Positions 12,601 through 22,399 are shown, numbered from the stretch's first letter. The stretch: 35,527 nt of DNA from Diphasiastrum complanatum (GCA_029204225.1 MU835871.1:1-35527), one strand, 5' to 3'. Notes: generated by a model from the sequence alone, not told the origin. Program-made: numbers and translations.

Positions 12601-13991
12601 CCCGAAACAGTCGGCAAATTACACAGTAATTATGCTCTTAATTAGAGCTTTCATCTGACACCCATATTGCCCAAAAAGAAAATTTAAAAAAAACGTTTCT
12701 GGAATTTTTTTCAAAAATTTTTGAAACGCGTTTCAGAATCGCGTTCAGAACACGATTCTGAAACGCGTTTCAGAAACGCAGTGCAACTATGCTTCTGAAT
12801 TTGGATGGGGTCCAATCTCTCAAAGTGGTTTTTTTGTCACTTTGACAAACATACAAGCTCTTATTAAAGTTAGGTTCAACTAGTGGCAATTGTATTTCTC
12901 ATTGAACACTTCTTTGAGGACGTGCCAAACTCTTGCAACGAACCCATTAATCAAAGTCAACTTATCTTAGTCAATGTCATGAGGGTAAATTATGGTGGTT
13001 GTTTTTCAAAGTGCACATTTCGATCAACTTTCTACATTTTTTTGCTTTGTTCTCCTTTTTCTTCATAGATCTTTTTTTTTATTTTTGGAGTTTGGTTGAA
13101 CTTAAATACCTTCCTTACAAAAGAAATTACTTCATTGTGTAATTAATTCCTAATTCACTTCTAATGTTTTTGTTTTGCAAAAGGGTGGTTCCTCAAAGTT
13201 TACATTTTAAAGTCTTTTTTGGTTCTTGTGATTTTTGTGAGTCAATTTCAAACCTTCAAAACTTTGATATTGTTGACTTTTTGGTAGTCCACACATTTTT
13301 GTCTTAAAATCTTACGAGTCTAGACAGGAGTGACATGAAGTTGGGTATTTCAAGGATCAAGTGCTTCCTAGTTAGTTTCTCATAAGACTTGGAATGTAAT
13401 AGGGAGTCTAGCACTACTACATTCATGAATTCACTAGGCACTTGATGACATGTTGTTGTCAATGATCTTTCAAGTGTAAGAACAGGGCATATAAAGGTAC
13501 CTAATTGCCTTTAAGTAACCCTCTTGAACAAGTGGGGAGTACGGTCAACTTTGATTTTGACCTCGAATCATAAGCTTTTAGAAAGGCATGGTCTTAGATA
13601 CATTTTTGGCTATTGAAAATTTATCTTTGGCTCTTTATTTGTAATGCTTCATAGATTTTCCAATGGATTATGGTCCGCCACAAGCAGTTAGATGAGATCT
13701 TGATTTGTTGCATAAACCTGGGTGACAAAAAATTCCAAATATGTTGTTGAACGGAAATTTAGCACCGAACCTTACTGGAACACATTGAAATGCACATTGA
13801 ACCATGCCAAACCCTCCAAAGCCTTACCGAATAACCCTAAACTGTTTTACTGGCTATCTATTATCTATCAAGGTCAAAATGAATAAGAAACCATACTGAA
13901 TCATACTGAACCATACTGAATCATGGCGGAAACCATAATGCCATACTGAAGAGATATGACACATGTTCCCTCTCTGTCACTCTCTATCCCC

Positions 13992-14052
<61 letters not shown>

Positions 14053-17000
14053 CCTTTGTTCCATCAACTAATTTGTTCTTTACATTTGGCCATCTGTCTC
14101 TCAACTTACATTATTGCTATTTTTCCTGTAAAACCTAAAAAAAGCTTTAAAAAAACCCTAAAAGAACCCTAAAAGATTAAAAAACAGTGCCTCTCTCTTT
14201 CTCTCCTATGCACGCCTCTCCTTCTCTCTCTTGCCCTTTTATACCTTTCTCTCTTGCTAGAAACCCTCATTTCTATGAATTTCTAAACTCACATGTTCTC
14301 TCTCTAGAAATTTCTAAAGTCACATGTCATTTTCAAGCATTTCAAATGCCCTTCAAATAAACTTTAGGGCAAATGTGGCCCAATCAAAAAGCAAGAAACT
14401 CGTTTTCTCCATCACTGCTGACATTCTCGGATGATAAAAAAAACTCAAGCTCAATGTCGCCTCTAGTTTAGCGAACACGACTGACCAAAAGTGACCGATA
14501 AATTTTGGATCGTGATCGCTCACAATGTCACTTGGTAGTCCGTAAAGTCTAAACAGACGCTCAACAAATATCTGAGCTTAATCAGAAGCCTTCATGGTGG
14601 TCTTTACCGGAATAAACGTAGCCAATTTGGCAAGACGGTTGACCACTACCCAAATTGCATCATTTAGTTTATTCGACGGCAATAACCCAACCACGAAATC
14701 TCCTCTTAATGATCAAGTATTAACTAGGATCAAAATTATGATTCGTCAATCACAACTCATCAGATCTATATTCCTACTTGAGAATAAGAGAATATTACTA
14801 TCTTAGAAGACACATGAGTTGCTCTAAAAAGTCCTTTCCATAAAGAAAGTTTCGGACTTATAAAACCCACTTATGATGCCTGTATAAGAATTGTAATCAC
14901 AAAATTTGCTTACACAAGTTATGACACAGTGTCATTCCAAAGTTAAGGTTCAATCTAGAATACGTCTAGATCCAAGTGCTCTTAAGTTCTAATCTAGAAT
15001 AACTCAAGATTCACCAGAACTTCTTTCCGAGAAGTTCTAACTTTTGGCTTACCTCAACTATCCAACTCCATCTTGAGTTTTCAGGATAGTATCCTATCTT
15101 CTTCCAATCGGGAAAAAGATTAAGGCTAAAAGTTCTCGTGTATTCTATGAGCAAAAAACCACCTGAATGAATCCAAAAATGACTCATGAAGGTTGCGACT
15201 TATAAGCATTCAAATATTTTCTAAATCTGTTGTAGTTAACCGAGTCAAGAGTGCTACTTTTGAGATAGTTGTTGGAATCAACAACATAACCACTATAAAG
15301 CCCCTAACCAAGGATACAATAGCCAAGCAAGCTGCAAACAAAGAAACACAAGGGAAACGGATGGACAAACCAAACCAACCAAACCTAGATCTTATCAAAC
15401 GTAACGGATCTAGCCCCCAAGCTATGGATCAATCAATCACAAGGGAAGGAGGAATCACTCCAGCAACATGTGGCTACCAATCACACAATCAAGCATACAC
15501 TAGTGAGAGCTCAATGGGTATACTTATACCCTCCAAGGCCCATGCACCACTAGCAATGCACTGTGACACAGCCTATCTGGGCCACGTCATCTAGTCCTCC
15601 TATGACTCATTGATAGACCCATAACAATCCACCATCAAGAGTTTAGGCCTCCAACCATTAATTATGACCATATACACTTGAGGGCCCCAAACCCCTCATA
15701 ATCATAATTAACTTACGGGTCAAGGTAGGCCTACTGACCTCTTACGGGATAATCAATCCGAGATCAGTCGTGGGCATGACAACTGATCAAAGGACACTTG
15801 TCGTATGTTGAATAAGACACGTGCCAATACACAAGTGATATATCATAGTCCTTGTGTCAGGATGTGCCAAGTGGCATGAGCTAGTGGCTTGGTTGCGTGC
15901 GCCACATGTCAACTTAGGAAATTCAAGGTAAAGAGGTGCTTGAGGGAGTTGTTGTAGTGAACCTCTAGAGAGGCATTCCTCATTGATTCTTATGCAACAA
16001 GGTTGAAGGGAGACTTGCACTACTGCTTTCTTCGTGTTGATTTGACAAGAGGTGTCTACTATCTACTTCTTCATACTTCTATAGTCTCTATGCAATGCAT
16101 GTCAATCTTGTCTCGTAGATTCTTATTTGTGATGATGTGTCCCTCACTGGACAAATGTAGTATCCATGAACTGTAGGATGAGCCTTAGTGATAAGATATT
16201 TCCCTCTCATGATTGAATTGTGATGGGAAGTGAGCTCTAAGCTAGAAGTTTTGTGTGCAAGATAATGTGGTCAAGAAGGATCTCCACCTTCTCATTATCG
16301 TATTGTGATGGGAAGTCAGTCATTTTCCAAGTATGCGTGTGTGTCGCCACCCTTATCTTCATGATGAACCTTAGAGGTGATGCAATGTGCTTGCAAACAT
16401 GCATATATGTACATTGTTGTGCATGTACATTGTGCCTATATACTATAATGGACATGCATGTCCCTCCAACAGCTTGTTATTAGCTTGTGTACGTCTATTG
16501 TTGGGCTGCACATTCATCATCATGAATGTATATTGTATGTATATGTACACAAAAGAAATTATGATGTTTTATCTAATTATTGGTGGTTGGGATTGTTGAG
16601 AATATCAAAGTTCCAACTAACAACAATAAGGTCTATGAAATGACTATTGTTGGACTTTACAAACCTAAGTTCACATAGAACATAATAATTTTTTCTGGCG
16701 TCTCTTTTATTCATTGGCGCAATCATTTCATGATGTCTGAAATCAAGCTCTGTAGAAAAACTTTTGTAATCTACCTTTTTTGCATCCTCTAGATTAAAAC
16801 AAAGTATATGAAATTCTACAAAGAACTCAAACATCATAATGAAGAGTGCAACATTACATTTAAACATAGTGCCAAAAATGTGCACATAGGAGATCTAGTT
16901 CACAACAATAATATCCTCAACAACAATAATGCTTCTGACAAAGGCAGGACAAAAAATCTATGCTCCAGACGGTTGCACAACTGTTTGAAGACATCATTAT

Positions 17001-19728
17001 CAATGTAAACAAAACTTTCAAGCTTAAGAATCAAACCTGCCACATTGCTTCTTGCCAGAATTCCCTCCATACATTTCCAAATGCATCACGCCCTGATTTT
17101 TCAGCACCAAGCTCTTTGTAATCAAACTGATCAGAAGCTTCCCAAAACTTTTCCTCCCACTCAACTGCTCCATCATTGCTTATGCCTCTAGTCACCGTCC
17201 AATTGCAAGTGACACCATTTTCACGATGGTCAACACCCGTTTCTCTCCACCACCTGGACCCATCCACATTCACTCCACTGGCAGCCTTTCCCTTTCTCTG
17301 ATTCTCAAGTTCTACAGCTGAAGCTGCTGTGCTCTCCAAATCTGGCACTGCTAGTAAAATTTCTCTCACCGAGTCCGCCTCTAATTGGGGAGCTGTCTCT
17401 TTTTCCACCTCGAATAGAGACTGAAGAGGAGGAAGAGATGGCCTTGCCCTACTTTGAAAAATCAATGGAAGGGAATTGGGTGCATTTGCTTGAGAAGCTT
17501 CGCTTTCAAGATTGATGCTTAGACTCTCTTGTGGCCTGTCCAATTCAAGTACAGAGACCACTGGCTTGCTTGCTGGCAAGGAAGATACTTTTGCCAGCAA
17601 TTCAATGCTAGAGATGCCATTGTCATCCTCCTCTTTGAGTGGCGGGGACCATGTCCAAAAATCTGGACCAGGAGAATGCTGGAGGGTCACTGTAGAAGAT
17701 GAAACCCCAGAATCCGAAAGCGTGTCTGCACAATGTTGTGACTGAAAATTCAACTTCAAACTTTCCACTGCATAGATCTGGTAGTTTCTTCTAAGAAAAA
17801 GCTTATGCCAATCTAATATAAGACAACCCAACAGATAACAGGTGCAATCACAAGGACAGCCATCTCGTGATACTCTTAAAACTGCATACGAAAGGTGATT
17901 GAAGGAGGGATTCCAACTTGTGACCAAAAGGAATAATCTGTCTCCAAGTAAGGTCATAATGCAAACCTACATATAATTTAACTATGTTACGAAAGTTGAC
18001 AAGAACGGGAAAACCACTGAATCTCAAAATCCATGAGATCCTAGATGTGTTCAAATTTGCTTCTACCCATACCCAAATATTTTCTGTTTTCTTGGATCTC
18101 CCTTGGCTAACTGGAGCCATTTGACCTCAAGGAGAATAAAGGAGGCCTTCACCAACACTATTGGTGGGAGATACCCATTCCAAGCATTTGGCTTCGGTAC
18201 GTTCCGTTCTGTAGGTTCGAAACGGAACACATTCCGTACATACGGAACGAGTCAGGTTTTTTATTTTTATTTTTACTTTTTTCTGTGAGCGCGCTATGCA
18301 CTCCTGCAGAAAATTCATAAAAACTGATCTACGAATTCAAAATCTGCCTGTAATCCGACCTCTCCGAAAAAAATTTGCAGTGAACAAAAATGAGCTCAAT
18401 AACACTATCTCTCGGACACTTTCAAGTACGAAAAGGTGGAGAGTTGAATGGTTCAGGTTGGTTATTTTAAAATTTTGTTCTTCTGCATCTGATTGGTAAC
18501 AGCTTACTAGGAGTATAAGCATGCTAGTCATTATGCTTTCCTTAACTCTTTTTTTTTGGTCAGAATTGAGGTGTAAGTTTGTACTTACAGTTTTCTCAGG
18601 ACAGTGAACTGAAAGTAAAGTACTTAGGAAGGTAGCTGGCTGGGCAAGGTTAAGTACTTGACAAAGACTGAGCGAATGATCTTCCAGGATTCTGTAAAAT
18701 TAAGGTGATATGCTAAAGATTACCGTCTTAGGATTGGCAGTGGATGCTATTGCTACATATTTTAGCATCTACGTTGTAACTTTTTGCAAAAATTTGCAAA
18801 AAAAAAAAATTGGATCAAATTCCGAAACGTGTTCTGCGTTCGGAACGCCCGTTCCGAAATGGAACAGGCAAGTATGGGTGGGACAATACCAATTTAACCA
18901 AGCTCCATACAATCAAAATATAGTTACTCAACAAGCAAATGTCGGATTCTAGAGAATCAAATTAGTCAACATGTGAATAATCAACTCTGCCTAGTGATAG
19001 ATTCTGGATTGAACTTGAGACGATTTGTAGAGAATAAAACCCTTCAACATGCGAATGAAAAGTTCTAGAAATAAACTGATTCGACATGTGAAGTGTAAAT
19101 TTTGGAAAATCACAGAATTCTACAGGCGAATGATATATTCTAGACGACCTTGAAGATTTGGTGAAGCACCTGTATTGATGTTTTTCTTCAATTCTGCCGC
19201 AGAGGCTGATCCTATTTGCCGATCATTTTTGTTGCTGGAGGGCTTGTTTGCAGAGAAGGAAGAAGGGGGTTTTGATGATAATAGAGCTTCTGCTGCGGCC
19301 AATGCTGCCGCTGCGCGATCCACCACTTCCAGGCGCTGCACTCGGTCACGCTCCTCCTGCGGAACTTCCAACAGGCGAGCAAATTGCTCCTCCCTCCGCT
19401 TCCTCAACGCCTCCTCCCTCTCTGCCGCTTCCCGCTCTCTCAACTCCTGTTGCAGCCGCTCCTCTTCCAGTTTCAGCCTCTCCTTCTCCTGCCTCTCCTG
19501 AGCTCTCTTCCACATGCTCAGATACGACCCTCCTCCCCCGCGATCATCCCCTCCAGCAGCAGCAGCAGCAGCAGGGGCATTCACAGCCCTATTGCCCCAA
19601 CGCATCACCCGTCTTTGCGATCCTGCGAACCATTTTAGGCCCCCACGTCCAACAGCATTTGCTTCCTGACAGAAGAGGTTGATGCTGAAGCTTACAGCAG
19701 CCGCATTGCTGCACGAGAGGCCTGCCAT
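7020..19728 (-). CDS. LESV: LESV-like starch-binding protein, complete four-exon gene (629 aa)
   Basis: This plastid stroma protein binds starch glucans and, in the characterised family (LESV and its relative ESV1), controls how amylopectin is ordered and released in starch granules. Coding exons join as 19728-19149, 17767-17037, 7726-7530 and 7401-7020. All introns are GT-AG and the phases (1, 0, 2) keep one open frame ending in TAG. Residues 1-50 resemble a transit peptide (Ser/Ala/Arg-rich, few acids). Residues 72-118 form a charged coiled coil. Residues 124-150 carry the EERDRVQR...DRAAAALAAA block typical of LESV, and residues 226-236 read PGPDFWTWSPP. From about 364 to 610 comes the Trp-rich domain, with motifs such as WHEKWWEHYD, WGDKWDE, GETWWEG and WNRTWGEGH. 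The length and N-terminal block favour LESV over the shorter ESV1. No stop or frameshift is visible. The family call is from recognition, not a search. Confidence 0.9.
7402..7529 (-). other. LESV intron 3 (128 bp)
   Basis: This is a compact GT-AG, phase-2 intron between the two C-terminal exons. It has a T-rich 3' end and no inserted elements. Confidence 0.88.
7530..7726 (-). CDS. LESV: LESV exon 3 (residues 438-502 plus two bases)
   Basis: The exon follows a TTGCTGACAG acceptor and encodes DSKTGLVHMEKSADKWGKN, WHEKWWEHYDASG, EKWADKW and GHAHVWHER. These are among the most conserved strings of the ESV1/LESV tryptophan-rich domain. It ends within an Arg codon at CG^GTCTAC (phase 2). Exon 4 supplies the G, giving the family's HVWHER-WGE junction exactly. 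It is separated from exon 2 by 9.3 kb. Confidence 0.9.
9514..9741 (-). rRNA. Nuclear 25S rRNA fragment (about 228 bp, non-functional)
   Basis: The minus strand reads as a highly conserved core of eukaryotic large-subunit rRNA. It includes GTAAACGGCGGGAGTAACTA, CTCTTAAGGTAGCCAAATGC and the CATGAATGGATTAA stretch. It carries scattered substitutions, mostly C-to-T type at CG sites, and short changes near the ends. It sits between copia RNase H remnants on both sides (GDKEGKQSTKSG upstream, SQVAQMFTKAL downstream). It is therefore a captured segment and not an rRNA gene. Confidence 0.9.
9907..10431 (+). repeat. Probable 3' LTR of the intronic copia relic
   Basis: It begins TGTTAGAAAAGTG directly after a purine-rich tract and downstream of the RNase H relic. 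It has a strong TATA stretch (TATATATAAA, 10168-10177) and an AATAAA about 140 bp later. The end at GTGAACA (10431) is a guess from the inverted TGTT/AACA rule. Confidence 0.6.
12036..12043. repeat. 8-bp target-site duplication, left
   Basis: CTTCTGAA is identical to 12792-12799 and directly abuts the inverted repeat. Confidence 0.88.
12044..12791. mobile_element. hAT-like non-autonomous (MITE) element
   Basis: The ends are perfect 11-bp inverted repeats: CATAGTTGCAC at 12044 and GTGCAACTATG ending at 12791. They are flanked by an exact 8-bp direct repeat CTTCTGAA (12036-12043 and 12792-12799), the target duplication size of the hAT superfamily. Both subterminal zones are dense in CGTTTC/GAAACG hexamers, resembling transposase-binding arrays. 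There is no transposase coding sequence in the 748 bp. The middle carries GC-rich hairpins. It lies in LESV intron 2. Confidence 0.88.
12308..12432. repeat. Cluster of GC-rich hairpins and G-runs inside the hAT-like element
   Basis: Three successive perfect stems have the form GGGGGGC-loop-GCCCCCC (12320-12337, 12353-12370, 12383-12399), with loops GGTA, GGTA and AAC. A looser GGGTCT...AGACCC stem (12407-12431) follows. Several runs of five or more G on one strand could also form quadruplexes. Base composition is very unlike the AT-rich surroundings. Confidence 0.85.
12792..12799. repeat. 8-bp target-site duplication, right
   Basis: CTTCTGAA is identical to 12036-12043 and directly abuts the inverted repeat. 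Confidence 0.88.
13891..13950. repeat. 10-bp minisatellite (YCATACTGAA)
   Basis: Three exact YCATACTGAA units are followed by two degraded decamers and another good one, keeping the 10-bp phase. Confidence 0.8.
13988..14048. repeat. C15 run followed by (TC)23
   Basis: Fifteen C are followed by about 46 bases of alternating TC. The whole tract is polypyrimidine on the plus strand. It lies in LESV intron 2, where the transcript reads it as polypurine. Confidence 0.95.
14409..14700 (-). pseudogene. Ty3/gypsy integrase core relic
   Basis: One frame read on the minus strand gives DFVVGLLP, NDAIWVVVNRLAKLATFIPV, FVERLFRLYGLPSDIVSDHD, PKFIGHFW and FYHPR. This is the integrase core of plant Ty3/gypsy elements. 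One TGA/TAA-type stop interrupts it after KTTMKASD. The usual first catalytic Asp of VVVDRL is Asn here, and the final Glu region is lost, so it is dead. The flanks show no LTR in the expected place. Confidence 0.8.
15421..15781 (+). repeat. Dispersed repeat, copy 2
   Basis: This block matches the block at the window start (1-372) in the same orientation, with several indels. It ends in CGTGGGCATGACA like the other copy. It lies in LESV intron 2. Function is not recognised. Confidence 0.75.
17037..17767 (-). CDS. LESV: LESV exon 2 (residues 194-437)
   Basis: The exon begins after an ATCTATGCAG acceptor, which is the acceptor matching the phase-1 donor of exon 1. A nearer TTTTCAG acceptor at 17742 would shift the frame relative to either exon-1 donor. 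It encodes the PGPDFWTWSPP motif, a low-complexity acidic and serine-rich linker, and the start of the Trp-rich domain (SRWWRETG, CNWTV, EWEEKFWE, WREFWQEAMWQ). It ends at CAG^GTTTGA, phase 0, and the open frame hits TGA immediately beyond the donor. Confidence 0.88.
17768..19148 (-). other. LESV intron 1 (1381 bp)
   Basis: This is a GT-AG intron between exons 1 and 2. About half of it is taken up by a candidate inverted-repeat element (18173-18879). I see no other coding sequence in it. Its end points depend on the donor choice discussed for exon 1. Confidence 0.75.
18173..18879. mobile_element. Candidate inverted-repeat (MITE-like) element in LESV intron 1
   Basis: The ends ACCCATTC and GTATGGGT are roughly inverted. 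Inside them are dense subterminal GTTCCG/CGGAAC motifs: GTACGTTCCG, AAACGGAACAC, CATACGGAACG on the left and TTCGGAACGCCCGTTCCG, ATGGAAC on the right. This layout parallels the hAT-like element of intron 2, but no clean target duplication is visible and the ends are approximate. Confidence 0.5.
19149..19728 (-). CDS. LESV: LESV exon 1 (residues 1-193 plus one base)
   Basis: The first ATG opens MAGLSCSNAA, a plausible chloroplast transit start. The exon then encodes a short alanine run (residues 51-58, from a GCA/GCT triplet repeat), a Gly-rich spacer, the SYLSMWKRA motif, a Glu/Arg-rich coiled coil, and the conserved DRVQR/DRAAAALAAA block. The donor chosen is CAAG^GTCGTC at 19149/19148. An alternative ACAG^GT donor a few codons earlier has the same phase and would remove only a few residues, so the exact end is uncertain. 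In-frame stops follow soon after in the intron. Confidence 0.85.
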
Positions 19729-19802
19729 AGCTTGTTCTATCTGTGTCTGTGTGACTAATCTGCTCTCCCAGGACTAGCCCTATTTTCACAAAATTGGAAG
19801 TA

Positions 19803-19960
19803 GTTGAATCAATCACAAAAGACTGAGAGCAATCACACAAATCTGACAATCACACAAGATTGACATCAATCACACACAACTGAGAGCAATCAGAGCAAAT
19901 TGAGAGCAACGACGGCAAATTGCGAACTATCACCAGACATTGAGAGCATATACATCAATC
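19803..19960. repeat. Degenerate CAATCACAC / TGAGAGCAA repeats upstream of LESV
   Basis: Several copies each of CAATCACAC and TGAGAGCAA-like strings alternate here, 75-230 bp upstream of the LESV start codon, so probably in its 5' UTR or core promoter. Confidence 0.6.
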
Positions 19961-20291
19961 AAGATCCACAGCACAAGAGAATCAAGCATTAGTCGCATTG
20001 TGCATAAGTCTGTAAGTCGCATCAGAAAATGAAAGAAAGCCTATGGATCGCGCGCTAATCACAGCACAAGACAAGACAAGACAAGAAATTATGCATCGCC
20101 ATTAACTCAGTCGCATCAGAGAAAAGAAAAGAGGAGGAAATTTTATTCGCACCAGCAGGCTGCCATTGGAAGGCTCCAATTCATTTGAAGCAAAAACAAA
20201 AATTGAAGCAAAATTTCATTCGCGACGGCATGCTATCATTCGCACCCTGCAGCCGTGCTCCCAATAAATGTTCACGTCTCTGAGTTCCTGC

Positions 20292-20297
20292 CACGTG
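20292..20297. promoter_or_regulatory. G-box (CACGTG) upstream of LESV
   Basis: The palindromic CACGTG sits in GCCACGTGTA about 565 bp upstream of the LESV ATG. G-boxes are bound by bZIP and bHLH factors and are common in light- or sugar-responsive plant promoters. A role here is inferred from position only. No clear TATA box was found. Confidence 0.4.
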
Positions 20298-20299
20298 TA

Positions 20300-20897
20300 A
20301 ACTGCTGGGTGCAAGGAACAAATGTGGGGCGCAGACTGCACCAGCACATAATTGCACTGGACAGTTGCTTTAGCCCTTACACAAGATTTTTGTGACTGTT
20401 CCCTGCATCCAGGGCCCATATGGTCCTAAGGGCCGTCTAATACTAAAGCCCCTTGGGGCCTGCAATCGACTGGCCTGCCTAGGTACTTTTCATGACATAA
20501 GCAACAAATATCCTTTGATTATTATTTCCTCGATTGCAATGCGTCGCGGATGCCACCATCTCCGCATTATGGAATGTGGCACATAATTAAACTTGGAAAT
20601 AAGAACGTTGTGGTATTATACCACATAGGCCTTGCCATAGTGGTGAAATTGTTGGATTGAGAAAAAAAAATTATCTAATAAATTTGTTTTTTTTCGAGAT
20701 TCAAACAAATGCATTTATGAGTGCTATTTTGCTAAAGAGGTAAGCATCGATAAGTTATGTTATCGTGAATTTCATTGAACTATGATTGCATATTGGGATT
20801 TTGAAAATAATTGTGTATGAAATGATTTCACCAACAAATTAGTGATCTGAATTCATTTGATGATAGTTTCTTACAATGGGTTTAATATTTCGACTGT
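20300..20897. other. Upstream flank of LESV, no gene recognised
   Basis: No coding sequence is recognisable. A weak tRNA-like A/B box pair (20632-20643, 20698-20706) is discussed among the findings. Confidence 0.4.
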
Positions 20898-21197
20898 TAG
20901 CTGATGCCATGCCCAAGCAAAACCTCACCACTCAAAAGGGCTTCCAATGGATATGTTGAGAGCCGAATCTGAGAGCACGAGAATTATTAGTGCTAGGCTA
21001 AAGTTATATATTTTGTGAGCCCCATGGTATTTCCCAAAAGATGGAAAACCATGTGGGAGCTAGTAATTTAGACCCTCTCAACTTGAGTTGTGTTTTTAAT
21101 AAAGAGGCATCTTATTGTTATGTAAGAGGTTTTATAGAATGGGGTTCACTCACTTGTAAGAGGTGGAATCTAAATTGTAATAGAAATGGATTCACTA
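20898..21197 (+). repeat. Dispersed repeat A (inverted copy at 30730-31050)
   Basis: It matches the reverse complement of 30730-31050 from TAGCTGATGCCATGCCC to GGATTCACTA. It includes an AATAAAGAGGC string that could serve as a poly(A) signal. It is probably part of an LTR, because the sequence begins TGATGCCATGCCC, but its far end is not defined. Sequence 21198-21766 shows no gene. Confidence 0.75.
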
Positions 21198-21766
21198 ATA
21201 ACTCGTGGGTATACATAGAGGCCTCCTCCACGAGTTTCCAGTATAAGATATGTACTCAAATGATGTTGTTTTGACAATTGAAGATCCTTCCACGTGCATT
21301 TCCTTCTATGCTCCATTTTCATGCATTTAGTTTGGGTACTTGTGTATGAATGTGGTGTTGTTGATTCTTCCTTCTTTCAGAATTGGTTTTGTGATTAATA
21401 TCAAGTAGATGTGTAGGGATTAGAAGTTGATCTTACCCATTCACATTTGATGCTCCTTTGTGCTTGACTCCCTGAGGAGTTCTTGTTACAAATGTTGGGG
21501 TGATATTTGTAATAAGCACTTTGTAAGATCTTGCAGCTCTTAGTTTTAGTTTTGTTGTTCTGATGATTTCTAAAATATTAGATTCATTCTTGTCCACTAT
21601 TTCTTGTTTAGTTTAGATTATCAATCAAGGATCAAAATCAGGTCGTAGATGTGTCAGTTTGACAGGCGGGGTACATCACCATTACACTACAAATAGATAG
21701 AGATTTGAGAAGAGTAGCAGAGCTCTGTCGATTATAGGCTGATAGGATTCTGCAACAGTGTCAGTA

Positions 21767-22399
21767 GGAGAGAAGGTGAGAGAGAATGCCTAGGTTGAGA
21801 AAGGCTTTGGGGGCTTGAGCACTTACCCAAAGCTATTCTATCCCAACGTAGGGAGAGAGGGAGAAGAGAGAGAAGGAGGAGAGAGAGAGAGAGAGAGATG
21901 GAGATGGAAAAACCAAGAGAGTTTTATTAGAATGAGAATGGAAGATGATACAATACAAAGGAAATGGCACTCTCTTATAGATTTTAGAGGTGAGCCTTCT
22001 TCACTCTCATTGGCCACTTCATTGGAACAAGGATTCTAATCCAAGCCCTTCAAATAAACACAACTTAAATCTATTGGTTTTAAGAAAGCACAAGGGCACT
22101 CACATGATTCATGTGAGTTCTACTTTGTGCAACTTAGATTCCTTATTTTTCAGCTTGACTTTGTGAACTTGGACCTCAAACTTATTTATTTACAACTAGG
22201 GCCCAAGTCACTAGAACACAACTTAAACCATTTAACTAGTGTGCTCATTGGGTTGGACTTACACACACAGGATGTCAGTGCCCTCACACTTATTATCCTA
22301 CTTACAATGTAATGTGGCGGGGCCCACCAGGTAAGGCTTGGCCAACAATATTTCAAGTGGTGGAACCCACTTGTTGATTATTGTGCAGAATCCACAACA
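21767..22399 (-). repeat. Left LTR copy (3' LTR, truncated)
   Basis: It matches 25645-26302, for example AACCAAGAGAGTTTTATTAG, TCACATGATTCATGTGAG and GTAAGGCTTGGCCAACA. It ends in CCACAACA like the right copy. Similarity stops at 21767, beyond which the right copy continues into GA arrays and the minisatellite. Its GA tract is short and imperfect. Confidence 0.75.

Larger units (their letters stand above)
7727..17036 (-). other. LESV intron 2 (9310 bp, transposon-filled)
   Basis: This is a GT-AG, phase-0 intron. It holds a plus-strand copia pol and LTR relic with an rRNA fragment (8860-10431), a hAT-like miniature element (12044-12791), a 10-bp minisatellite and C/TC tract (13891-14048), an antisense Ty3 integrase relic (14409-14700) and a dispersed repeat (15421-15781). 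I recognised nothing in 7727-8860, 10432-12035, 12800-13890, 14701-15420 or 15782-17036. Confidence 0.85.

Noticed and set aside
16577-16885. 102-codon minus-strand open frame in LESV intron 2
   Set aside because: No recognisable motif, and it lies within an intron between two well-supported exons.
19248-19682. Plus-strand open frames opposite LESV exon 1
   Set aside because: They are the antisense of a GC-rich coding exon whose minus-strand product is clearly conserved.
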